This document shows, in pieces, positions 28,699 through 36,681 of a DNA stretch of 64,000 nt. Position numbers and translations under genes: made by a program. Origin of the DNA: CAYRPN01 sp964426135 (GTDB lineage Bacteria; Planctomycetota; Phycisphaerae; Phycisphaerales; Phycisphaeraceae); NCBI GenBank assembly GCA_964426135.1, contig CAYRPN010000012.1, positions 9,459-73,458 of the forward strand, given 5' to 3'. Position 1 is the stretch's first letter. Each line of letters opens with the position of its first letter. A model generated the notes under the pieces. The model had not been told where the DNA came from. It saw only the letters and a list, made by a program, of their open reading frames with translations, and searched no databases.

Positions 28699-30351
28699 CG
28701 CCGTCAACTTCACATCCGCGTGCTTCCACGCCTCCTTGAACTGTGCCTCGACCTGCTTCGCTTCATCCGACTTCTTCTGCGCCTCAAGCGCTTTCATCAG
28801 CCCGAAGAGCGACCAGCCGTTCTTGCGGTTGCGCTTCAGGTCCTCGCGATAGACCGCCTCGGCCTCGGCGGGTTTGCCCGCTTCGATCAGGGCCCAGCCC
28901 AGCGACTGCCGCACCGGGTAGTAGTACCACGGCGGCTCCATGTACGGCAGCGTGTCCTGCACCTTCACCGCCTCGGCGAAGCTCGCGATGCCCGCATCCC
29001 GATCCCCGCCGGCGGTCTTGACCTCCGCATCGAGCACCAGGTGATGCATCCGCACGATGCGCTGGCCCGGAAATGAGGGCAACTCCATTGCCTTGATGGG
29101 TTCGCCGGGCACCAGCGCCGCCAGGGCCGCACTGTGCTTCTTCGCCTCATCGAGCTTGCCCGTCCGCACCAGCGCGATGCCGGTCGCCGCGTGCCACGCC
29201 GCCAGGTCGAACGGAGCGTCCGCGGCAGGTTTCTCTTCCTTGAGCACCTGGTCCCACTTGCCGAACCGCGCCAGCGCCTGAATGCGCACGGGCCTGAGCA
29301 CCTGCATCTCCGGCGCCGCCGCCGCCACCGGCCCGCAGCACAGATGCCCGTGCGTCTTCATCGCCGCGTCGATCGAGAGCTTGCTGCAACCCGCCATGTG
29401 ACCGGCGAACCAGAGGAAGTGCAGGTTGTGCGAGTAGTAGAGCGCGGGATAGAAGCCCTGCACCTTGCAGGAGGCGATGTAGCGCTCGTCGGCACGTGAC
29501 GCGAGCTGGTTGGCGACGACCGCGTCGTAGTATCGGCCGACGTTCACGTGGATGTGCGCGGGCATGTGCACCAGATGGCCCGCGCCCTTGCACAGGTGCG
29601 GCAAGCGATCCGCGTGAGCCTCCGCCTTCTCCGGCGTCGGGCCGGCTTCAACGGCGTGAATGTAAAAGTGGATCGCGCCGATGTTGTCCGGTTCCGTCGC
29701 CAGCACGCGCTCCAGCGTCGCCACGATCTCCTTCGTGCCATCGTGAGGCAGGCCGCCGCGCCAGTAATCCCAAGGCGTCAAGTCCATCAGCGCCTCGGCA
29801 AAGATCGTCTGCACGTGCATGTCGTCGGCAAACTGCCTGGCGACATGGCGCATGGCATTCGCATAGGCCGCGTCGAGGCTGGCGCGATCCTTCACCGGCT
29901 GGGCGCCGTAGCGCGCCGCCATCGCGTCGATCAGCGCCTGCTCCTTCGCGCTGACCTTCGGCTTCAGTGTGATCGCCTTCTGCATCGCAGCGAACGCGAC
30001 AGGCACGTCCTCATCCTTCATCGCCGCATTGATGTTCGGTCCCAGCACGTACGCTTCGCCCCAGTAAGCCATGGCGAAATCGGCGTCGAGCGATTGAGCC
30101 GCGCGGAAGGAGCGCACCGCTTCGGGATGATTGAACGCATAGGCCAGCGTCACGCCCTGATCGAAGTAACGCTGGGCGAGCTTGTCCTTCGTCGTCATCG
30201 GCCAGTGCAGATCGCCCAGGTTATTGAAGAGCGGCGCCGAACCCGTGCGGAGTTCAACCATGTCCGGCGACTTCTTCGGCGAACTCTGGCATCCGCCAAG
30301 TGCAACGAGCAGGAAGAACGCGACAACCACAATGCGAACGGTGGTTCTCAT
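28687..30351 (-). CDS. TPR-containing lipoprotein
   Basis: A 554-aa protein with a lipobox at LVALGGC (Cys at ~21), so it should be lipid-anchored. TPR-like helical pairs occur at ~60-110 (RYFDQGVTLAYAFNHPEAVR; LDADFAMAYWGEAYVLGP) and again near the C-terminus (GWALIEAGKPAEAEAVYRED). The centre is His/Cys-rich with HLCKGAGHLVHMPAHIHVNV and THGHLCCGP, which might bind metal. Large TPR proteins of this design are common in planctomycetes and acidobacteria without known function. It is convergent with, and overlaps, the GT39-like gene by 12 bp. Confidence 0.75.
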   Translation of the reverse strand: MRTTVRIVVVAFFLLVALGGCQSSPKKSPDMVELRTGSAPLFNNLGDLHWPMTTKDKLAQRYFDQGVTLAYAFNHPEAVRSFRAAQSLDADFAMAYWGEAYVLGPNINAAMKDEDVPVAFAAMQKAITLKPKVSAKEQALIDAMAARYGAQPVKDRASLDAAYANAMRHVARQFADDMHVQTIFAEALMDLTPWDYWRGGLPHDGTKEIVATLERVLATEPDNIGAIHFYIHAVEAGPTPEKAEAHADRLPHLCKGAGHLVHMPAHIHVNVGRYYDAVVANQLASRADERYIASCKVQGFYPALYYSHNLHFLWFAGHMAGCSKLSIDAAMKTHGHLCCGPVAAAAPEMQVLRPVRIQALARFGKWDQVLKEEKPAADAPFDLAAWHAATGIALVRTGKLDEAKKHSAALAALVPGEPIKAMELPSFPGQRIVRMHHLVLDAEVKTAGGDRDAGIASFAEAVKVQDTLPYMEPPWYYYPVRQSLGWALIEAGKPAEAEAVYREDLKRNRKNGWSLFGLMKALEAQKKSDEAKQVEAQFKEAWKHADVKLTASRF

Positions 30352-30545
30352 GATCGGAACTCCTGTCAGGCGTGACCCGCGTCACGTTTGGTTGTCAGTG
30401 TCGGGCAGGACGCAAGGCGTGGCCGGTTGCCTTGCAGCATGCAGCCGCAGGCCCCAGCCGGTTGCGCGATTGTAAACAGGCCCATGGAAACACCAAGCGC
30501 CTGTCGGTTGGCTTGTGGTCAATCGCCGCGATTGAACCTCGCGCT

Positions 30546-32681
30546 TCAACACTTGCACCGGCGCAGCAGTTTGAGAATCCCGCTGAGCCCGACGAAGAAG
30601 TAGAGCACCAGAATCAGAACCACGGCTCCGATGCACGTGAATCCAACCCACTTGAAGATCGGCCTGCCCTGGAACGACTGCTCCCATTGTGCGAGCAGTT
30701 GCTGGTCGTAGCCTCCCAGTTCGTACATCGCCTTGCTGGGCGCCGCGTCGTCGGTGGCCGGGCCGAGGGCGGTGACGGTGCTGTAGGAAATCTTCGCATC
30801 CTTCGAGTGGCACTCGGTGCAGCCGGTGATGCCAAGCGACTGCCGGGCGGGCCGGACGTCGTGCGCCAGCGGCCAGGCGTAGGGTTCCGCCGCCTTGTGT
30901 GCGAAGACCTTCAGTTTGTCCTTCGCATCCTTGTCGAACTGATACACCTGCCCGTTGGCGACATACACCGGCACGCCCTTCACATTGGGCTTCACCAGGG
31001 CCTCGAGCGCCTTGGCGACATTCTCGCGGAACTTCGCCGATGCCTTGGGTTTGATCGCGGCGACGAGCTTTTCCTTTTCACCGACCGACAAATCCGCATC
31101 GGCCTTGGCGGCCGCGTCGCCCAGCGCGGCCTTGCGCTCGTCAGGCGTCAGCGTCACCGCGGCCGCCTCCTTGCGGAAATCCGCTCGCAATCGCAGCACC
31201 CGGCGAAGCACGAGAAACACCTCGTTCGGCGGCAGCGGCGCGATCGTGTCGCCTTCCATCGTGCCCCAGAACGCCGGCCACACCGCGCGGTGCGGAGTCA
31301 GCACGCCCTGTTCGTCCTTCAGGAACACCGGCTGCACGATCGCCGGCATCTCATCGTCGTTTCGCGTCTGCAGCGGCAGCCCGAAACTGTGCGCCATCGA
31401 TGTCTGCACCCGCTGAGCCGCGTCCTTCGGAAGCACGCCGCTGTGGCACGCCGTGCAGGACATCTTCTCCAGATGCACCGGCGGAAGTCCCTTGTGCAGC
31501 GGCTTGGGCGCCCCGAGTCTGCCGCCGGCGTCGGCGTGGGCGGCGCCTTCGTTCTGGTCGAGGTGGCAGCCGCGGCAAGACAGCGTGCGGACATCTTCGC
31601 CGGTCGCGTGCTTCTCGCCGACGAAGCCGCGCACCGTGTGGTGACCCAGGTCATTGCGATGGCAGTCCGCACAGGCAATGCCCGCCCGCACATGCACATC
31701 GCCGTCGTGAACCCACTTTGCTTCGGCGTCCGGGCCCACCGGCTTCGTCGAGTGGCATGCATAGCAGGCATTGTTCAGCGGCTTGCGCAGCACATCCACG
31801 AACACGAAGCCCTCCGCATCGAACCGGCTCTTGTCGTACTTCGTCACCGGCAACGGCGAGGCAGCCGTCGCATCCGCCGCGGCCTTGGCGGGATCGAAAT
31901 CCTCCGGCAGCGACTTGATCGAACCCTTCACCACGCCCAACCCCGATGCCGCAGTCGATGCCCAGGCGAAGTTCTGCTCGTGCACATTCTTGATCCAACG
32001 CTCGTGGCTGTAACTGCGGTCCGCGCTGTGGCAGAAAAGACAATCGATCTCCAAAGCGCCAGCCAGCTTCAACTTCGCGTCGTCCGCCGCATTGTCGGCA
32101 ACCCGTTCCGCCGCTTTCGGCTTGGACTCCCCCGCCTTCGCATCGCCCGCCGCCGCATCAACTGCCTTCGTCTCCCCCGCCGCCTTCGCGTCGCCTGTTC
32201 CCGCATCGCGGTCACCGAGACCGCCGCCGGGCATGTGCCGACCGAACTCGATGAGGTACCGAAGCCGCGTCAGGCCGAAGTCCCTGGGCTTGTAAGTGCC
32301 AGCCCAGTCCCGCAGCGAGATGGGCGCCTGTGTGCCGGTGCGCAGGTCCGTGTAAATCCACGGTTCGCCGCGCCGGCCGCTGTCGATCTTCGCCCCCTTG
32401 CCCGTCGCGTCCCGCGCCATCTTGCCGGCCGCATTGAAATGCCAGCCGTGCGAAATCGCCTCGTAATCGTGGCATTTCTTGCAGGTCTGGTACGGCGAAT
32501 AGGGCCGGGCGTCCGGCTTGCTCGGATCGATCAGCGTGCCCGCCGCGTCGTACAGTTGAATGTAATGCGCGTACTGGCTGGAGCCGTACGTCTGCTTGAA
32601 GCCTTCCTGCGCCTGACCGCGATCAGCCAGCGCCAGCAGGAACAGGGGCACGAGAATCAGGGCGGCAACGCTGCGATTCAC
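30546..32681 (-). CDS. Seven-heme membrane-anchored c-type cytochrome
   Basis: A 711-aa protein with an N-terminal signal (VAALILVPLFLLALADRGQA) and seven CXXCH sites in order: CKKCH, CLFCH, CYACH, CADCH, CRGCH, CTACH, CTECH. A long Ala/Lys/Asp-rich linker (GDAKAAGETK...) separates hemes 1 and 2. A single C-terminal helix (FTCIGAVVLILVLYFFVG) anchors it in the membrane with a CKC tail. It is probably a quinol-to-periplasm or extracellular electron conduit; the partner is not visible nearby. The start is GTG at 32681, where GGAG sits about 8 nt upstream; an ATG at 32762 has none. Confidence 0.82.
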   Translation of the reverse strand: MNRSVAALILVPLFLLALADRGQAQEGFKQTYGSSQYAHYIQLYDAAGTLIDPSKPDARPYSPYQTCKKCHDYEAISHGWHFNAAGKMARDATGKGAKIDSGRRGEPWIYTDLRTGTQAPISLRDWAGTYKPRDFGLTRLRYLIEFGRHMPGGGLGDRDAGTGDAKAAGETKAVDAAAGDAKAGESKPKAAERVADNAADDAKLKLAGALEIDCLFCHSADRSYSHERWIKNVHEQNFAWASTAASGLGVVKGSIKSLPEDFDPAKAAADATAASPLPVTKYDKSRFDAEGFVFVDVLRKPLNNACYACHSTKPVGPDAEAKWVHDGDVHVRAGIACADCHRNDLGHHTVRGFVGEKHATGEDVRTLSCRGCHLDQNEGAAHADAGGRLGAPKPLHKGLPPVHLEKMSCTACHSGVLPKDAAQRVQTSMAHSFGLPLQTRNDDEMPAIVQPVFLKDEQGVLTPHRAVWPAFWGTMEGDTIAPLPPNEVFLVLRRVLRLRADFRKEAAAVTLTPDERKAALGDAAAKADADLSVGEKEKLVAAIKPKASAKFRENVAKALEALVKPNVKGVPVYVANGQVYQFDKDAKDKLKVFAHKAAEPYAWPLAHDVRPARQSLGITGCTECHSKDAKISYSTVTALGPATDDAAPSKAMYELGGYDQQLLAQWEQSFQGRPIFKWVGFTCIGAVVLILVLYFFVGLSGILKLLRRCKC

Positions 32682-32745
32682 CGGGGATCTCCAAAGGTGT
32701 CCAACCAACAAAACGACTCGCGTGCCAGTATAGCGGAGCGACCGG

Positions 32746-32800
32746 CCTCGCCCCAGACTCACCCTAGCCTCGCCTTAGCCTCGCCCCAGACTCGCCCTTC
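32746..32800. repeat. Tandem CTCGCCTTAGCCTCGCC words
   Basis: Three or four degenerate copies of CCTCGCCCCAGACTCGCCC / CTAGCCTCGCCTTAGCC abut element F on its left. Confidence 0.65.
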
Positions 32801-32811
32801 CGTCTTCCTTC

Positions 32812-33018
32812 TAAGGAACGGGATCGAAATAACTTCCCGGATTCAGACGCCAGCATTTTCATTAGGAAAGCAGGAAAAGAGGAAATGAGGAACAGAAACA
32901 GAGGGCGTCAATCGCCTGAATTGTGTCTGTTCCTGCTTTCCTCGTTTCCTCATTTCCTTAGAAATTCTGACTCGGTCAGTTGGACGAGAATCGGGAGGTT
33001 ATTTCGATCGCATTCCTA
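32812..33018. repeat. MITE-like element F, copy 1
   Basis: Terminal inverted repeats: TAAGGAACGGGATCGAAATA (from 32812) and TATTTCGATCGCATTCCTA at the right end (to 33018), each next to a TA. The interior is a second palindrome made of GGAAATGAGGAAC / TTTCCTCATTTCC words (about 32863-32901 and 32927-32960). Other copies: 46805, 56139, 60160. It lies in a ~1-kb gene-free stretch (32682-33690). Confidence 0.85.
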
Positions 33019-33052
33019 AAGGTCTGCGGCCACCTCCGAGGGCCGCGTTTGC

Positions 33053-33214
33053 CCCTCTCCCTTACCGGGGGACGGGAGTGGGTGGCCGAGTCCACCGGGC
33101 GACGAGGCCGGGTGAGGGCGTTGGACACACGCGTCCCGATTGGGCACTGGTTCCAGCTCGGCCCTCACCCCAGCCACCCCCGTTCCCCGGTGAAGGAGAG
33201 GGGCTGGGCCATCG
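33053..33214. repeat. Palindromic element of the G type, divergent
   Basis: CCCTCTCCCTTACCGGGGGA on the left pairs with the complement CCCCGGTGAAGGAGAGGGG on the right, around inner inverted GGGTGGC/GCCACCC tracts. The terminal TGCCAAATTTTCC sequence of copies 1 and 2 is missing. Confidence 0.65.
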
Positions 33215-33300
33215 CCAGCCCCCGCAAACAGTGGCCGGCCACAGGCCCCCGGGGGGTTAAAATCAGTCTAACCATTGCCATTGCGACCCCTTATAAAATG

Positions 33301-33438
33301 ACTGCCAAAAAAGTAGGACACTTTCCGGCCACATGGCCCGGCCGCCCCGCCACTACCACCGCTGTACCACGACATGTCAAAGAACAACGCGGCCCCGCAG
33401 GCGGGCCGTCGGCCATTGCTACCTTACATTGACCGATC
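33301..33438. repeat. Element I, copy 1 (~138 bp, possible structured RNA or mobile end)
   Basis: It shares both ends with a copy at 57947-58084: ACTGCCAAAAA.GTAGGACAC on the left and CATGTCAAAGAACAACGCGG ... TTACATTGACCGAT on the right, including a GGCCC/GGGCC hairpin. The middle (~33337-33372) differs between the copies. No open frame. Confidence 0.8.
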
Positions 33439-33690
33439 GATAGGAAAGTCACAGCCAGCGCGAAGAACGGCAGCCCGAAAAGGAGCCGCGCACGAAGTAA
33501 GCGGGGCCGGCTCAGGAGCCCCGCGGGCTCACATTCACCAGCCCGGGGCAACGCGCCAGCAAATGTGAGCGCAACGCAACGGCAAATATGAGCCCGACGC
33601 GTCAGCCCTTCCAGAGCGACATGGAACGATCACGTGGCACGCAAGAGAACAATGCGGTCGGTTCCTGCCCCTCGACTTCTCGTGCCCTCG

Positions 33691-35316
33691 TCACTTCCAA
33701 AACTGCCACCACTTCTTCTTCGTCTCGTCAACACCACTCGACGGCGGCGAATCGGCAGTCGACTTTTTCGGCAGAGCCGGCGGTACAGCGGGTGCCTTCG
33801 TTGCACCGGCCGGCGATGCAACGCCCTGCGTCGCGGTTGCTCCGCTCGCTGCGGCCGCCGCGTTCTTGAACACTGGCATCCGCGGCTGTTTGCCGCTGGG
33901 CTTGACCACCGGCTCCTTCGGCGCGAAGTCGTTCGCCAGCGCCTGCTTCAGCATGCCGCGCCATTCGTCGGCGCGCTGCGGATCGATCATGGCGGCGAAG
34001 GCGACTTTGCCGCGCAGGTACTGAGCGAAGCGCGGGCGGTTGGTTTTGTTGGCGGCGGAGAGGCCGTGCTTGGCGGCGTTGTGCAGAATGGCGCGAAGCT
34101 GGCGGCGGGATTCGCGCGGCAACGACGCCTTGCCGCTGTTGACGATGAGGCCCGTGACTTCCTGCCGGCCCGCTTTGCGCATCACTCTGGTCTTGCGCGG
34201 GTGCTCGGTGAAGCCCTCGGCCGCGATGACGCTGCGGACGCACTTGAGCAGGAACCCGGGGCGCTTCTTGTCATCGCCGGAGAACGTCAGGTCGTCGGCA
34301 TAGCGCGTGTACGCCAGGCCCAGCTTGGCGGCCAGGCCGGTGAGGCGCTTGTCCAGCCGGCGGCACAGGAGGTTGGTAATCGCCGGGCTGGTGCAGGCGC
34401 CCTGCGGCAGCACGCGCTGGCCCAGGGCGATGTGATACACCTTGCCGTCCAGTTCGGCGGCTGTGCGCGGCGGCTCGGTGGTGAGCAGCGCCAGCACCGT
34501 GGCGACGTGCTCGCTGTAGCCCATGCGATGGAACAGGCCCTTGACCCGGCGGAACGTGATCGAGGGGAAAAAATCCTTCAGGTCCATGTTCACCACGAAC
34601 TGCCTGGCGGCGTGCGGGTGGGCGTTGGTGAGGATGCTGTGCCCGGGCACGAAGCCGTGCGCCTGCGGCTGCGGCGCGACGCGGCTGAGGATGTTGTCCT
34701 GCACCCATTGCTGGGCGCGGGCGAGCAGCGGCTTGGGCGCGGAGATTGAGCGCATGCCGCCGGTGCGCTTGGCGATTTCGTAGCGGCGGTAGTGGACGAT
34801 GGTGGCGCCGCGGCGGTGGTAGGTGAGCCAGCGGAGCGCGGCGAGCGGGATGCCGATGGCGGCGGCGAGTTGAGCGCCGTCGTGCAGCACGGGCAGGCGA
34901 TTTTCCGCCAGGCGGGCCTCATCGCTGGCGCGGTCAGCCAGGCCTTCGCTGACGCCTTCGCCGAGGCTGACGATATCGCCGGCGCAGCGCACGGCCCATT
35001 GCTTTCGGCGCTCGTCCGCGAGGCTGGCCTTCTCCGCCTTCTTTTCCGCCCGGCGCTTCTTGCTTTCCGCCATGCGGCGCTTGCGTTCCTCCGCCAGCGC
35101 TTTGTCCGGATCCTTGGCGATGGAGAACTCCCTGCGAAGCTCGTTGATTCGCTTCTGCAATTCCGCGCGTTCGGCGACCTCGTCTGGCGGATCGGGCGGC
35201 AGGTCCTCGCTCTTGGGCCAGAAGCCGTACTGCTTCATGTGATACAGCAGCCGCCAGTCGGAGACGCGGCTGACGATCATCTGGTAGAGCTTCTGCTTTT
35301 CGTCGTGGGAAGCCAT
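33691..35316 (-). CDS. Retron-type reverse transcriptase
   Basis: A 541-aa RT. The catalytic core (about 150-450) has D245 in VVNMDLKDFFPS, LPQGACTSPAITN (303-315) and YTRYADDLTFSG with YADD at 339-342. Both retron-specific motifs are present: NAHPH (NAxxH, 231-235) and VTGLIVN (387-393). The first ~140 residues are a highly charged, probably coiled-coil extension (AEERKRRMAESKKRRAEKKA), as I recall for myxobacterial Mx162-type retron RTs. After ~465 comes a Pro/Ala linker ending in an aromatic-basic tail, KKKWWQFWK. A candidate msr-msd RNA gene lies upstream at 35625-35864. No effector gene is adjacent. Confidence 0.92.
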   Translation of the reverse strand: MASHDEKQKLYQMIVSRVSDWRLLYHMKQYGFWPKSEDLPPDPPDEVAERAELQKRINELRREFSIAKDPDKALAEERKRRMAESKKRRAEKKAEKASLADERRKQWAVRCAGDIVSLGEGVSEGLADRASDEARLAENRLPVLHDGAQLAAAIGIPLAALRWLTYHRRGATIVHYRRYEIAKRTGGMRSISAPKPLLARAQQWVQDNILSRVAPQPQAHGFVPGHSILTNAHPHAARQFVVNMDLKDFFPSITFRRVKGLFHRMGYSEHVATVLALLTTEPPRTAAELDGKVYHIALGQRVLPQGACTSPAITNLLCRRLDKRLTGLAAKLGLAYTRYADDLTFSGDDKKRPGFLLKCVRSVIAAEGFTEHPRKTRVMRKAGRQEVTGLIVNSGKASLPRESRRQLRAILHNAAKHGLSAANKTNRPRFAQYLRGKVAFAAMIDPQRADEWRGMLKQALANDFAPKEPVVKPSGKQPRMPVFKNAAAAASGATATQGVASPAGATKAPAVPPALPKKSTADSPPSSGVDETKKKWWQFWK

Positions 35317-35330
35317 GGGGAAGAGGGGAA

Positions 35331-35619
35331 GGGTTTAGGGTTTAGGGTTTAGGGTTTAGGGTTTAGGGTGTAGGGTTTAGGGTGTAGGGTGTAGGGTCGA
35401 GGCAAGTGAAAAGTGCAAAGTGCAAAGTGAAAAGTGAAAAGTGAAAAGTGAAAAATGGGGGATGCAAAATCGTTGATTCGGGGAAGTCTGTTTCACGACT
35501 TGCCGCGCTGCACCGTTCACTCTTCACTTCGCACTCTTCACTTTGCACTTTTCACTTTTCACTTCTTCTTTCTTGTTTTCCCTCAACCCTAAACCCTACA
35601 CCCTAAACCCTAAACCCTT
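35331..35619. repeat. Composite palindrome with telomere-like arms immediately upstream of the RT gene
   Basis: Outer arms: TTTAGGG/TGTAGGG heptamer tandem at 35331-35397 and the complementary array at 35584-35619. Inner arms: AAGTGAAAAGTGCAAAGTG words at 35403-35454 and their complement at 35515-35565. A ~60-nt unique loop lies between. The architecture equals that at 11764-11947. It separates the candidate ncRNA from the RT and ends 14 nt before the RT ATG. Confidence 0.9.
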
Positions 35620-35624
35620 TTCTT

Positions 35625-35864
35625 CACGCCCCGCGATCCGGCGATGGGGGTTTACTAACGTCCACAGGACGTGCCTGTTCCACTCAAGCGGAATAGGTAC
35701 TGCCCGTAGCCCGCGGAGCCGGAGGCTTAACCCAGCCGCGGGCCGGGCAGTACCTATTCCGCGGGTGACGAACGGGCGCGTGACGAATGGTTAGTACGGA
35801 AGCAAGCGCGGCGTAACGCCGCACGGATTGCTAAGTCCACACCATCGCCGGATCGCGAAGCGTG
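35625..35864 (-). ncRNA. Candidate retron msr-msd RNA
   Basis: Read on the minus strand (5' to 3'): an a1 arm (35864-35842) that pairs over all 23 positions with the a2 arm (35647-35625) if two G-U pairs are allowed; nine nt past a1, CTTAGC (35835-35830), matching the TAGC context of retron branch guanosines; then an 8-bp stem with a 3-nt loop (35824-35806), as in msr; then a 19-bp perfect stem GCGGAATAGGTACTGCCCG (35762-35744 with 35706-35688) with an inner GCCCGCGG stem, as in msd; then a2. The asymmetric spacing (79 nt before and 40 nt after the long stem) fits msr-then-msd order. Caveats: nested palindromes are common in this genome, and the 308-nt gap to the RT is long. Confidence 0.6.
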
Positions 35865-36194
35865 ATGTCAAAGAGCAAAGGGTTCAGGGTCTGGTTTCTG
35901 ACACTGTAACACCTGCGCCCAGCGGACAGAAGTTTGGGAAATCAAGAGGCGCCATGGAGCGCCGGTGAAGTAGCCGCCGGGGGAACTTGAAGCACCCTAC
36001 CAAACCGCCGGCGTGGTTGGCAAGCCGAGGCTTGTCAGGGCCAGGGTCATTCAATTCTCCCGATCGAACCTCAACTGTAGGGTGGGCATCGCCCACCACA
36101 GTAGAGCTTGAACACGCAAGTGCTCATTTTTTCGTGGTTATCGTTGATGGCGAAACGAATCTGCCGTTTTGGTTCTACCGCCGCGCGCCCATGG

Positions 36195-36607
36195 TGGGCG
36201 GTGCCCTGATCTTTCCCCACATCTTTGCGACGCCCCGACGCAGGTGTCGGTGCCCTTGTGCCCCGGAGGGGCAACGGGTTGTAGCCACGGGTGGAGCGCA
36301 GTCCGCGTCAGCGGACGAAGCGCAACCCGTGGAACGCAGATTTCGTTCACTTCTGCTGCCCCGAAGGGGCAGAGGAATCGGCACGGCAGCACAAAGGCCG
36401 ACCGGAAAAAAGATTGTGCTTCCACAAGCCTCCTTCACCCCTCCGGGGTGAACAAGACACGCTGCACGCTTCCACGGGTTGCGCGACGCCCAAGGCGGCG
36501 TCGCTCCACCCGTGGCTACATCCCTGCACCCCTTCGGGGTGAAGAGCATCCAATCAAAACCAAATCCCCTCGACAAAAGATGTGGGGAAAGATCAGGGCG
36601 GTGCCCA
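36195..36607. repeat. 413-bp nested palindrome upstream of the symporter
   Basis: Outer arms 36195-36226 and 36576-36607 share a perfect 23-bp core (CCCTGATCTTTCCCCACATC). Inside are further inverted pieces, for example GTAGCCACGGGTGGAGCG (36290 region) and CGCTCCACCCGTGGCTAC (36501 region), plus several CCCCGGAGGGG / CCCCTTCGGGG minihairpins. The stretch 35865-36190 has smaller hairpins (GTGGGCATCGCCCAC near 36080). No gene is credible between 35317 and 36681. Confidence 0.85.
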
Positions 36608-36681
36608 CCCTACACCCGGAGAATGGAACGGCCCTGGGCCGAGACGTCAGGTGACTTGTGGTGTCGCCGCGAATCGCCACC

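Noticed and set aside
30372..32888. 838-codon open frame antisense to the seven-heme cytochrome gene
   Set aside because: It is Arg/His/Leu-rich noise opposite a gene with seven heme motifs, a signal peptide and a membrane anchor.
35331..35397. Possible true telomere or linear-replicon end (TTTAGGG repeats)
   Set aside because: The array is internal, only ~65 bp, occurs in inverted pairs at several loci, and is flanked by ordinary chromosomal genes.
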